This document shows positions 30,089 through 44,588 of a DNA stretch of 64,000 bases, piece after piece. The stretch spans positions 29,546,664-29,610,663 of the forward strand of contig CM022679.1 of assembly GCA_012295275.1 (NCBI GenBank). Direction: 5' to 3'. Source of the DNA: Chrysomallon squamiferum (taxonomy: Eukaryota; Mollusca; Gastropoda; Neomphalida; Peltospiridae). Made by a program: the position numbers and the translations under genes. Each line of letters begins with the position of its first letter. The stretch's first letter is position 1. Under the pieces are notes generated by a model. It searched no databases. It saw nothing but the letters and a program-made list of their open reading frames with translations, and was not told where the DNA came from.

Positions 30089-33000
30089 TAATTTTTTATT
30101 TTTCTTATTTTTTTTTATTTTTTTTTTTTATTGATTATATATATTAAATATTGAATTTATGTGATTGCAAACTTTCTTCTATCAGATTTTTTGTTGAAAG
30201 CATATTTTATAAGCTGTTTTGGTGATTTTCTTTTTGTGTGTATTTTTTTTTCCTTCAAATCCATTTTTAAAAAGAATAATATAACAGAAGATGAGCCTTT
30301 TATTATTGAAAAAAAAAACATTTTTTTTTTGTTTGTTTGTTCGGCTGCCAATTGACAGATAAAATGACATTTTATGTTTGACTTGGATTACATTGACTAG
30401 GATTAATGAACTTAGATTACAGGTGAAATATTCATGTTGGGGTTTATCTCAGATTAAAACAGAAAACAGGAAATCATTTATTACAGTTATCATACTATCA
30501 GTTACTCATGTTTGTCTATTTCTGTTACAGATTAATGTTTTTAATAACCTGCGTTATTAGAGGTGATTCATACAGTATATTGTTACAGTAGATTTGTGTA
30601 ACATGTCATTACAGGTATTTGTAAAATGAATTGTTACAGGTAAATTATACCTACATAACTAATCACTTTGGTGTAAGATCCTTTTGCTAATTAAAATAAT
30701 TATCAGATTTAATTTAAGCCTACTCCAATAGCACAAAATAAAAGGTCTCTTTGGAATACTAATAAAACTTGTTTTTTTTTTTTTTTTTTTTTTAACGTTT
30801 TTTCCTTCTTCCTAAGCAATATAATCAGATCCATTATTATTGGTATTATAATAATTATTATTACCTTGTTTTTCTTCCTTTTTTTTTCTTCTTTCTAATA
30901 CTATAATCAGACCAATTACAATGTAAATTAAAAATTTCCAGAGAAACCCACACCAATCTGTAGTCTGACTAATGAAATTGTGCATTTGCCATACAGTTTT
31001 CCAGCAAATGATGAAAACGTCAGTCATCCATTCATCTGTTATTCTTCACACCTTCTAGAACAAAAGATGTCTGCAAATCTCCTACAGCCAAAACTGTTCA
31101 GATCATGACCACCATAGTAATGTTGTACCATGATGTGATTTCACTTGTTTCAGAACACAAGCAGACTATCTTAGGCTCTTCTAAATTGTTCAAGCCAGTT
31201 CATTTTTCATTTCTTTTCCAATCTGTTTCTTTATTGCTGTCCATCTGTTGTCCATTTTGTCCATTTCTGCAGATAGAACTGATGGCAATGAAAATTGGGA
31301 TATTTTTATTAATGACAATTAGTAGCTGAAAGTAAAAATATATTGCATATATTCTAACATAAAACTTATCTAATATGTATATATATGTAATTTCATTAGA
31401 AGAAAAAACCCTTACTGTCTGTGTTTATTAAAATTTATTTACATTGAAACTTGTACATTAAATGTTGTAAAAATATTTAGTTCAGTTTCTGTAATATAAA
31501 AATCCATACATTTATCCTTTTGATCCTTGACTTAATAAATACAAAAATAATGTATATATTAAATACTAATTTCATAAACATTAAAATTTTGCATTTATTA
31601 TTCCGGTCACATACAGACTAATAGTGAGACTGGAGAAAGTGTAAAATTTCATTACGGATTGACTGATATTTTAATCTTGAGTTAAATATGATTTGTTCAT
31701 GTGGTGAATTTTCTACTCTGGGGTGTGTGGTGGATATGACATGAAGGACTCCAGGCACATATGTTGTCTCAGGATATCATTATAACTTCGTGATTTGATG
31801 TCAGCAGCCCTGTGGCATAAGTAAGATGTTTCAAGAGTTTCATATCACCTTCAGAAAAATCTATATCAACAAACAGATACTGCAGTAGGAGCTCAGATGT
31901 TTCATCTATCATACTTTAACAGCTTATTGCTTTTCTGTAATTATTCTTATTAATGGTGGTGGTGGTAGTAGTTGCTATAGTAGTAGCAGCAGCAGCTGCA
32001 ACACTAGAAGTAGTATTAATAATTTGTTGAAAACTGATTCCAAAATAATTCTTTCTAAGTGCTTTAAATAGACTATTTCTCATTCCAGTTTGTAAAAGCC
32101 ATGCTATTACTTTCCATTGTCATATCATCGTTTTACAACAACTAACACTTTTAAAATTAACTCATAGTAACTAGTAATAGTAAAATACTTAAAGGTTAAA
32201 ACAAAAAAAAATAATAAATCATTCTTTTAAGCAGAAAGATATTAAAAAATAAATAAATAGAAAAAAAAAAGAATGGCTCTAAATTTTAATGCTTGCAGTT
32301 AGTTAATTCATTACTGTACATCACATCAAAATATTGGCTAAAACTGCTGTTCTTTATTGACTTGTGTTTTTGTCATGACTACCATGAATCATACAATCCA
32401 TGAAGCATTACTCATCTGAGTTTCTGCATTGCGTTTGCTGTATCTTGTTTTATAACATTCTTAATTTGCAGTCATCATCATAGTCTTTTCATTTGCACCA
32501 GACGCATGCATTACTCAGAGTCTATTTTTTTAAATCTTGCTACTACAAATTGTTATGCAGAGTGTAGAGATTAATTGGAAGGTGAATCACCAGCTGAGAT
32601 GTAGGAAAAGAAAAGGAATATTTGATTAATGGCTGCACTGGGAATCAGCGACATTGCGTAATGATGGGTTAGGATATTATTTAATTGGTAATTCTTACAT
32701 GCTTAACAAGTGTAAGCAAATTTGTGGCAAGAAAATACCAGGAATATTCCTAATAAAATTGATTTTTTTTTTTTTTTTTCCTATGTACTGAAAGAAAATT
32801 TCAGAAAAGATGTAAATATGGATAGTTAGATCACTGATCAGTACTCGCCAAAATTTCACAAAAATATTATCTTGATATTAATAGTAAACTTTGTTCCCAC
32901 CATGATTACATTTCATTAAAACTATTTCTACAGTATTTTATAATCTTCATTTTTAATTTTATTTTTTTTTTTTAGAAAATTTGATTTCAGTTCCAATAGG

Positions 33001-36000
33001 TTTTTTTTCAAGCTATGTGTAAATTACAAAATTTGAGAATGCCACCATTAATGGAAGTACACTGATTATCGATCCAAATTTTAAACCATTAAGTTTTTAT
33101 TTTATTTTAAATTTATACTCAATTACATATCACCACAATGAAAATAATTAATGTTTTTTTTTCTTGAAGAAAACCCCAATTCTTTGCTTCAGAGGTGTGT
33201 ATTTTAAATAAAACTTAGCTGTTTACAACCAGCATGCAGTAAAGTTGCAGACAGGGCGTCCACGCGTGAAAACAACTTCTATTATCAGCCTGGCCGACTG
33301 ACAAGTCAGTGTCTTCCCAGGGGTCCTTTCTCATTGCAAATGTCGATAGCGCTGTTGTGTTGGCTTGTCTCACAAAGCCAGCACCACGATGGTCAAGAGG
33401 GTCAATGTATCACTTGCCGTCACAAGTACAGCACCTCTTTCAGGTTGTGTCAGTCCTCGCGTACCACGTGATCCTCTTCAGACCAAGTGCTAAATCACTC
33501 GGACCATAATCTTCTGTGAGAAGCTGTCTGGGACGTCTCACTTCTGTGTAGGCTTAAAGATAAAATGGTCAAGCAATGAATGGCTATTTATTTTAGTGAC
33601 GTTTGTGACACATATTTCTGTGTCAGCAGTAATTTGATATATCAAACTGATGAGTTTTAAAAAAAAAAAAATAAATAGAAAGTCTTCAGTGATAACAAGG
33701 GAAAACAGTCTCATTTACAGTCATTTAATTTTCTGTTTTCTTGTTAAAGTGAAACTGAATATTTCACTAAGTACATGTAAAACTTATTTTCTCTGGACAT
33801 CATCATTTCTTTTCCTTTTAATATTTTTAAAAAGTTTATTATTATTATTTATTTTTTATTTTCCTTTATTTTTGTTTCAATACATTTTTTTAATATTACT
33901 ATTTTTTAATACTTGATAGTAAACGTTAAGTTGGAAATCTTGTTTTTGCTGGTAGACATTGATTTGTTATGACTGAAAACCTCATTGTCTTAGCTGGTCA
34001 TGCCTTGAAGATCAACAACGCTTTCATAACCTTCTTAGCTAAGATTTGTGGTTTCTTTTTTCTTTCTTTCTATCTCTAGCTTTTATTTTTTTTTATTTAA
34101 CTTTTTTTTTTTTTTTTCCTGACCAAAAGGAAAAGGTCCATTGATTAGCTATATTCCAATCCGCATTCATTTACAAGTTAAAGCAGCTTCCTATTGGTAA
34201 TCGATTGTACAAGAATGTTCAGCCACATGCACACAATTTATCCACCGACATGTATTTGTTGCCTAGCAACTGAACTCAGCTCCATGTAGGTAGCAGGAGA
34301 TTACATGCATGTCAACGCACCTGGATGTGACTTTATGGCTGCAGGTGCCAAATAATAAAACAACGATAAAGAAAGATGAAAAAAATAAAAATAATAAAAA
34401 CAACCAATAAAGAATGCCTGCTTGACAGCTTAATGTCACATCAAGACACAGTTATAAACTAGATTTTCCAGGAATAAATAAATAAATGTATAAAAACTCA
34501 ACATTTGTTAATATTAATAATTATAAATTGGAATCAGGGAATGAATAAATGAATAAATAAATCTGAAAATTAAAAACTCAACATTTGTTAATATTATTAA
34601 TTAATAAAAGGAACGAATGGCTAAATAAATGTCTGATATAAATAAATGTGTAATGATTTCTTATTATTTGCTGATATTAATGATAATAAAGTGTTGTGAC
34701 GTAAGTGATCGCATAAAAAGCAAATTTGTCAGCATGATGAATGCCTCCAAGACTGAATAACAACAAACAGTCTTTTATACAGTGCTTTATGCATTGCGTT
34801 CTGTTGTTGGAATGAAACATTGTCTGAAGCTTTCATTAAAGCACTGTTTAGAACATAAATCAGTCAGCGTTCATTAAAAAGGACTGATATGGTCACCTGG
34901 TTAATATTACCGCTGAGCTAGAATATGTTCCTTATTTGTCTTTTCTTATTGGATTGTATTTAGATACTTGGTGTTAATAATAAAAAGACAGTAACAATAT
35001 TAAACATGGAGGATATTGGTTTGAATACTAAACCAAAGCATGTTACGTATTTCCTTTTCTTTTTCTTTTTTTTACTGACTTACCTATTCACTAGGTGTTA
35101 AGAACAACAACACTAAATAAAAGAATAGTAATCATATTAAAGATTTTCGATATGAATTTTACTACCAAACAAAGTATATTCCATATTCGGCCTTTTTTTT
35201 TTTCTTCTTTTTTTTTTTTGCTCTATTGTATCTGTGTTATTAAAAACAGAAAGATAGTAACTTTATTAAGTATGGTGGATATCAGTTTTAGTCCACACAC
35301 TGGAACATGCATCACTGGCTTTGCTGGATGTACCACAGGGTGTGATAACTTACTTATCTCACAGGAGTCCATTAATACACCACTAATGTTCCAGTTGCCT
35401 GCATCTCTCTGGAGAATCAGTTCTAGCTGCTTTCATCTCTGACATTTCGTTTTTCACTTTCCTCTGCCCACTGTTACAGCTAAAATTTCAAACAGCACAA
35501 ACTTTGACATTAATGTTAATTTAATAATTCTTTTACAATCTGTATTAGTTACCCATATTTGTTTCCTTAAATATCAATTTCAGGATAAATTTAGCTAAAT
35601 TCTTTGTTAAATATTTCAGTATTTTGGTGGGTTTTTTTTTTTTTTTCACATTATTTTTCTCAAACACTCTAAAAGCACTGACTGGTATTAAAATCATCAA
35701 ATTTAGGTGAATATTTCCAGAAATATAAAACCACTTTGACTATGCAGACACAAACTGTGGATTCAGTGGTCAAAAACTGTAAAAAAAAAACAACAGAGTC
35801 AAACAGACTGATGAAAACTGAAAGGTTACTTGAATAGCCATGCAGCAAGTCACATTTAGATGTTGTAGTACTGTGCATTTCCATGGATTGCTTTTTATTG
35901 CCACAACTCGATATCATTATTTTATTTTATTTTTTTCATTATTCAGTATTAATGCTGACAATGTAATCTCAAATGTGCTGTCACAAATCAAGTTTCAGAT

Positions 36001-39000
36001 TTTGTCTCATCTGTGACATTATTCCAAGTGAATTGTGTTGCTCTCTGTTTTATCTCTGATTGAGTTTTTTGTTGCTTTTTTTTTTTTAAATTTTATTTAT
36101 CATGTGTTCTTTTATAGCAGCCAGACTTGATTATTTTACTTTTTATTTCATCCATGTTCAGACACTCAGTCTCATTTGTAACATCAGATTGACTGAATTA
36201 ATAAATATTACATCAACATCCAACACATTCTGATTTTTTTTTTGTCTGTGTGTAATGATGAATACTGGAAGGTAAAGATGATGAAGCCATTACATGAACC
36301 ACAGTGCTACTTTTACGAGTAAATAGTAAAACAAGAATATTTTTTATATGCGCTTTCCAAAGTATTCCTTGCTGTTTCATATGCTTGATGGTGAATACTA
36401 GATTGAATTGAGAAATGTCTGATGAGGGAAAGAGAAAATTTTACTATGATGCAGTAAAGTCATACTGAATGGTGTTGCTCTTTGAAATTCTGTTGTGTGT
36501 GCTTTTTATATCTGTAGGAAGATGCTGGTGTTTGATTAAAAGTGGATTACACCTATCAGATAAAAGTATTATTTAAATATTAAAAGTTTAATAAATATTC
36601 AAGCAACTTTTATTTTCTTTTTTTTATTGTTATTTATTTATTTTATTTATTTTATTTATTTATTTATGGATTTTATTTTATTTTCTTATTTTTTTTATCT
36701 ATTTATTTTTTTCCTGTGTGTATCGGCCAGTAACTGAAGGTTTGAGGATGGACTAGGGTTGCAGTCACATTGTGTTCTGCTGCTGCTGTGACATTAACAT
36801 TTGTTCCTAGCAGACAGACATAAATCTATCAGACCCCAGTAAACACACTGCCGAGTTATTGAATCTTGTCTCTTGCTGCATAATCACAAATCAATAAATA
36901 AAAATTATAGCTAAAAAATTTCCTTCTTTCCCTTCCTGATTTTTAAAAGAAATTTCTAATAAAATAGAACATAGGCACTCAGAGACATTCTTGAGTGATT
37001 CCCTGACAGTTTGTAGACCAAAAGTAATTATAGAGTCAAATCTCAATAAACAGAGCATGTCACAAACTTTATTCTAAATACTGAATCTCTTTTGCTGTTT
37101 AATCTTAAACCTATTAGCAATTCAGCAGTTTCCAGATGGAATCATAGCCATATTATCTAGCATTACACACCATACCCAGATTTCCAGTGAATAATGGAAA
37201 GCATTTTTATCTAGTCTCTCTGTTTGTTCATTATATTAATGGACTGTAGCCAAGATGGGCTTGCTTGAGCAATTATTTCAAAATCTGCATGCACCCTAAT
37301 AAACGGTCTGTTGGCAGTATTGAAAACAAATATTTAATCTTTCTATTGCTGGATAATTGTAGAGCAGTGCATCGTGTCCTTGGCAGCTTTGCCTGGTTAG
37401 TTCTTTGATGGCAGCATGTCAGGAATTAACCACATTTTCACTACACCAGACCCAGTAAACAGTTCATTGGCTATCTTCACAGCAAGTCATTAAATCAGTC
37501 AGTTATTGTATAATCTTAAACCAATACAGTGTGTTTGTGACAAACTTGATTGAGCAGTTCTGTGATGGAAGCATGCCAAAATGAACCATACATATACACA
37601 TATATATATATAATTTATATATTATAACCAGCTCCCAGGGACTAATAAAGAGTAAAGTTGGCCAAAACAGTTTCATAATCATCAATCAATATACTGCATG
37701 CAGAGGACATGAACATTTTATCCAGTCCAAGCACTGCCATTGTTCTGATAGTTTTTTCTTAGTTTCCTTCTTTTTTTTTTTCTTTTTTTTTTTAAATGTG
37801 ACCTTGACCTTAACAGTAACATGTCACATGACTCTATATCCTGCTGAACTAAATGAGGTAGTTATTAATGCTGTTTTTTTTTTTTGCTTTTTTTTTTTTT
37901 TTTTTGTTTTTTTGTTTGTTCAAATCAATATATTATAGAGGAAACATGCAGCATTTGCATGCTGGAACCGAATGATCAGCTGGCATTGCTATGGCAACTT
38001 CATCAACAGATGTGTGACAATGCCACAATGACTGAGCGAGGACAGTAATTTCTCGGCCATCACCGACTCGACTGCCTTGATTAGATTTCAGTTTTCCATT
38101 AGGTTTCACTTCCATTAAAACAGCTGTTAGGAGATTAAAGTGTTGCCCTGTTTTCCACACGTCCACATAATCATCATTCTTAAGTATGCACACAGCTGAA
38201 TAATTTACACCACTCCACGCCATTGTTGTCCTATTACTCTGTAATTTCGTTCCTCTCCGTTCCGGAGCATCGCCATGGAAACTGCGGTTTGAATTGTATT
38301 ACCAGTAATTATCAAGGGGGTTATCTTTGCAAAGTGAAGTAAAATTTTATTATTTTTATTTTATTTTAATTTTTTTCTCTTGCTTTGGTAATTCGACATA
38401 GATGGATGTTTTGAATAAATAAAATTTTATATATATTAACAAGAATATAATTTAGGTAAATAATTGCATCAACTGACGTAATAATACTAGAAATCAGCAT
38501 AAGTTAATATAACGGAAATCAACATAAGTTATAACAGTAGAAGTCAACACAAGTTACAGTAATAGAAATTGTTCATAGAGGTAGGTTATGTGTAGATCTA
38601 TAAAGTAACAATTGTTTATAGAAACGTATGTGAACAACAATCATAATTTACTCTGTACACTAATTCTTTTGACAACAGTTACCTGGTCTTTTCATTGGAG
38701 ATAAAAACATGTTATATGTATTTACAATAGTCTCCATTAACTTACAGCAGATGCATTATTATATTAGAAAGTAAGAACTGATGAATTTTCTTGTTTCTGC
38801 AATGTTAAAAATATTATATTAGTTTGTATTTTATCAAAGGGAAGAACTGATATATAGTTCACTGTTTGATAGAATAAAAATATTTTTATGTTTTTCACCA
38901 ATGTCAGGATTATAATACAATTTTAAAAACAAATTTTTTCTCTAATGGTTTATAAACATAATTGTGTTAATTTTTATTATTTTATCTTTATTGTTCATTG

Positions 39001-41259
39001 TATATATTTATTTGCTTTTATAACTAGCCTACTTAATATTCAGATATATTTTATATTTATTTTGTTAACTAAATTTGTTTTTGGTGTTTGATTTAAGTTG
39101 CTGTTGCTGTTATTTTCAACAGATCTGTGTTAGTTCATGCTTGAAGGTAACTATGTTAAATGGAGAGAACAAGTCTTTAGATTGGCTTCTAATTTTTCTC
39201 CAGTAATTGTATTTGTTTTTAATTTCAGGATGTTAAATATTTATTTTATTTATTTATTAACTTTACTGTGTAATTCACTTACAATGTGACAGTTTTGACA
39301 AAATAAATATATTAATGAAAAATACCAAAATAAGAAATTAGTGTGCATCAGTTAAAACAGTTTTATTGAATATTCAGTATTGATTTATTCAGTTATTAGT
39401 TTAGACATTCTTTTGCTACTTTATTAATATATATATTTCACTTTCTTCTCAACATTTCAAAGTTATAATTATTTTAAACATTAATTTATTCTTACAGTTT
39501 ATTAAAAAGGTTTTATCAAACTGATCAGAATTCAGCAGTTCCTTTACGTCAGCATGGGTCATTAGGGAAATTAAACAATAAACAGAAAGGTTGTTGCCAC
39601 AGACCTTGTTTATCTCATAAACTCTATAGACAGTCTGTTTACATGTATATTTGTATTGATGTTAGTAAATAAATTAAAAGAAGTAGAAGGCTAACAGTCT
39701 TATTTCTGTATACGTGATTTACATAAAATAGTTTGTAAAAAAGAATACCTCAGCATGGCACTTTTTATTAAGCCTTAATTCAGTCACAACAACTTGTTTT
39801 CAGCAGTGCTCTCATTCATACATTATTTAACACCAAATATTTACCCTATTAAACTTCATACTGGACAAAAAAATACAGAGTGAATTGTACCCATGATTGT
39901 TAATCATGATACTACTGTTCAGAAAGGAATAATGAGTCATGGTTCAGTAATTAGTGGGCAGACTCAAGGTACAACAGTCATCTGATCAGCAAACTCTAGT
40001 GCTTTGTTGTTTGTAGGATAATAAATATAATAGATCCCTTGTTGATAAGAATGTACCATTGTTTGCAGACATCAAATAATCATTAACATTTAAGTTTGTT
40101 CAAATGATGAAAAAAATTAATTTCATAATTTTTATTTATTTTTAAACATTTAAAAAATTTTTAGTTTTTTTCAAATTCATTGGCATCAAAAAAAAAAAAC
40201 TTCTGTTTAAATCTATTTATTTCATCGTCTTTTCTTCTTTTTTTTCAGTTTTTTTGTTGTTTCAATTTAATTTTTTTTTCTTCTTCTTCTTCTTCTTCGC
40301 TTATATATTACTGGCAGCCACATCACCGACTGTTTGACTTGGTGGATTCTGAGAAAGGCAAGTGATGCTTGAAATGAAATTACAGCCTGCAGCCACTTAT
40401 ATTTTTAAACTCATATTTACTTAGCACTATGGCGACACTGGTTTATTGGGTTTGGTTGTAGTCTGGTTGGCAAATCTGTCAACTGTGATAAACTTTCAAT
40501 ATCTTGTATCTTTCACTTTCAAGGAAAACACAAAGGTTGAATCCTTTATCAAACAGGTCATTGTGTTTGTATGTATTTTGCAGCAGAAAGTTTGTGTAGA
40601 GTAAATTCCCTAGTGTTCTTTTGAAAAATGTGTTTGTTTTCCAGTCACATTTATTAATTGTCACTAAAAACAATTTCAATGTTTGTGATTTAATAGCTTG
40701 TTACATTCAGTTGTGTATTTCTTAAAGAATAGAACAGTTTGTGTAGAATAAATTCCCAATGTTGTTTTGAAAATGTGTTTTTGATATTGAATCATAGTCA
40801 TTATCTTTACTAAAAAATAATCTTCAACATTTATAATTTAATATTTCATTATATTTATGTATTCCTACAAAAAATAGAACAGTTTGGGTAGAATAAATTA
40901 GAAAATACTGTTTGGTTTTGAATCACTTTAATTAAATGTCACTTTAAAAATAACTGTCAAAATCTACAGCTTGTTGTATCTAAGAATAAAATTCAAATGT
41001 TGTTTTGGAGAATTTATCTGATTTCAAATTAGATATTTTAAATGTTAACTTTTATTTATAAGCAGCTTAAAATATTTATCTTTTTTTGAAATACTAGAAA
41101 CAGCTGTATTGTCTACAGTGTGTGGGAGTTGTGATTAACAGATTACATACATTGTTCATGTCTCGTATCCTACTGAAAAATAATTAATTTTCTTAAATGT
41201 TGGATTAACATATTTCTTGGTTCAAATATGTATTATTATGAGTATAAAAGCGAGATTAA

Positions 41260-41301
<42 letters not shown>

Positions 41302-44300
41302 CCTCAATCCTCAGAGGATTTTCTCTGTGTCTGCTGACACATCTGTCTTCCAGGACACACAAAGCACGGTGTTAATAAAAACATTTTATTGTCATTATTT
41401 CTGTCTGTGATTTGATACATCTATAGTACACCAACTAAATGGTCTGTGGCTTGCTTTTGTTCTGGTTCAACACGGAAAAAGAGTTATAGTGTCCAGACAG
41501 TGGCTGGTATACATTGTGGCAATCACAATCATCAATTCTGTTCAGCATGGTCTGTTGACCAAGGAATTCTGTGACCTGTTATAAGTATTCTGTCTGACAT
41601 ACTGACAGTGTGTAGTTTTGGGTTTCTGATCATGCTTAAGTATCTCAGCAGAAAGTAATTTGTTCAAAATCTGGTCTCTTCGGATACAGCTAGACTTACA
41701 ATACATCTGTCATGGACAATAACAACAAAAAAAAACAGTTTTGGCTATGTATCTGAAATATTCTTTGTTAAAATGAGTCATCTGTTTATCTGACAGTGTT
41801 AGATTTCTTTGTAGAATTTTGTTGTATTAAAACTCTATAAAGCAGTGCTGTGAGTACAGATAAATTCACAGCTTTAATTTTAAAACAGCCAGTCTTTGAA
41901 TAATAATGCTGAAACTACGTTAGATGTCAAACAAAAGAGTTATTGTAACAACAGATTAGAACTGAAAAGGGATTTACAGCTATTTAATGATTCCCAAAAT
42001 TTTAGATAAACATTGATCATTAGGAAGATATTTGATGGTTGCAAAACACACTGTGCAGATTTAAAGTTTAGATGCCACAGATAAAGCTTCTAGCTTATAA
42101 CTGAAGACGGCCATTAGTAAGAATTACATGCAGGAGACCCAGCTCATTGCTAATACAGTGGTATCCCCCAATCTGAGCAGCTTCAGGCCTCCTGAATGAA
42201 GATTCAACTGGAGGCATTATTTCCATATCAGTGTGGTGGAGTTCACATCAAAGTGTCTTGATTCCCATTGACATGTTACATGTGTTAAATCAAGCACCAT
42301 TGTATTGGGCAATTAGCAGTGACAGTCTTGGTGCGGCCAGGCTAGCAGGCTTGAGCTGCTGCCTCATGATAGCCGTGTCCATCAGTATTAATTGTGTATC
42401 TGTGTCAGCGCACACACCACACTCAACATAACACTAATGATGCCATGTTTCTGCTGGTCTGTGAAATGGCTCTGTTGCCGACTACCTTTTCTAATTGAAA
42501 ATCAATGTATGGCTGATGGATGGAGCCATGTGCTCACTTCCTGTGAAGAGCATTGGTTTCTCTCCCATAGCTTCGTCTGCGTAGAGAATAAAAATTAAAG
42601 ATTTCGGTCGTTTTTGAAATTGTTGGAAAAACAGTTAGTGGGTTGGGTTTAATAGATAAAGAGTGTGTGTTGTGTGTGTTGTGTGTGTTGTGTGTTTGTC
42701 TGTATTGAGAGAGAGAAAGAGGGGGAGGATGTATGTATTATTAACGTCAGCACCAACGTAATCACCATTAAAAAGAAATTAGCTTTAACTCTGAAAATGA
42801 AAGAAATTTTTTTTTCTTTTAAAACACAAAATATTGATCAGTTTAAATGTTCAGACAGCAGGTCTGAGAGAAAAATATGCATGATGCCATTTTGCTCAGA
42901 AGTGGAGGAAATGAAAGAGATGACTAGTTGGAAACCAAGCAGCATCTCTCACTGATGTTCTTATGAAGATAACGAATGACCATTGGCACTTGCAGATGCA
43001 ATTTCCTCAACTTGAAAAAATTGAAAGTTCTTGAAAGAAAATCTTTTTTCTTTTAAAACATGACATTTTCAAGAATGATTTTAAGATTCATGAAGTTTTA
43101 TTATTTATCATTTTAATTTCTTTACAACTGTTTTTAAATAGAGCAGTTATCAGTGTTGCTTTTTTGTACAGAGATATCATAAAATATTTATTGTACTTAT
43201 TCATTAATTCTCTTCTGAAGTCAGACTACAGATATCAGTTTGAAAATTATATATATATACACATCTACATTCAAACCTTTACCCCCATAACTTACACCCA
43301 CACTCACATCCACACCCAGATCCACACCCAGATGTGGCAACAATTTCTCTCTTAGGACATTAGTATGAAAATCCTTTATGCAAATTGTACATGACCGAGT
43401 GAGACAAGATCAGAAGGAAAATCTCTGTCTGTTTCTTTGTCTGGATACAAATCCAGGTCATTAAATGTTACTGTTTCACGTCCTTTATTTAAACAGATTG
43501 GAGCTCTTTTAGCGTGATCAGATTTTAAGTGCCTCAGAAATTTCCAAGACCTTATTTCAGAACTTGAACTAAGTATGTAATGATGTTCTTTTTATCAATG
43601 TTTGATATTATTTCACAAATTGTGTAAAAAAAAAAAAACAACCTTTAACACAGACCAAAAATTGTTAAGAAATATGTAAATAAAACAGAGAGGCAGACAC
43701 ATATGCCCAGACACACAGATTTTTACTGGACTTCCGGAACAAAACTGATGGTCTCTAATTCTTTATATGCAAATTGCGAATGATCATTTCAGACAGAATT
43801 ACAAGAACAACCTCTGCCAGCTTTTCCTGCAATGACCACTTTATTGACCAGCGTTTTCCAGCCGCACCTCAGTTTGAAATCACGACGCAAACATGTCATT
43901 CCTAATGCTCAAGTTTCCAGTGCATTAGAATTTTTAATTTTTTTTATCTAGACCCGTTTTTTTTTTTTTTTTTTTTTAGTTTCTTCTTCATATTTTGAAC
44001 ATAAAGGTTTAATGACATTCTCCCATCATTTCTAATGGGTTTTTCACACTACAGATTGTAAGTGAGAGCTCATGATCACAGATCAAAGATTGTTCAGCGT
44101 GTAAATGGTGCATTAATAAGTTTGTTCTGGAAGACTAACACAGGCCATTTTCCCTTGAGCTTCCTATTCTTTGGACAGCATGGACAGATCAATTACCGTG
44201 GCAAATAATATTTCCAAATTCACGCTATGCAATGAATTTATCGAGTTTCACAAAAAAATGGGGAAGAGAGTAAACTGACGATTTTTTTTTTTTTTTTTTT

Positions 44301-44542
44301 TTTTAATGATTTTTCAAAAATTCTTCTTTTCTCTGTCTTTTCACTTTTTGAGACTTAATTTCATTGCTTGATGATATGTATGATGGTGATTGACATGTTG
44401 GTTATCTTAGAATGGAGGCAGAAATAAATAAGAAGAAAATATTTAGGCAGAACTAGGTTTGAATGGAACAAAAACAGTGGAGAATAAGATCAATTCTCTT
44501 CATTGAATCTAGTGGATTATATTCCATTCCAGTCAGTCTCAC

Positions 44543-44588
<46 letters not shown>

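Noticed and set aside
33309-33509. 66-codon ORF as a Kazal or other FSTL exon
   Set aside because: No Kazal cysteine pattern and no suitable acceptor/donor pair in phase 0-0.
37933-38223. 96-codon minus-strand ORF as a gene nested in the FSTL intron
   Set aside because: No family resemblance, no splice partners, no promoter or poly(A) context. The less AT-rich background raises ORF length by chance.
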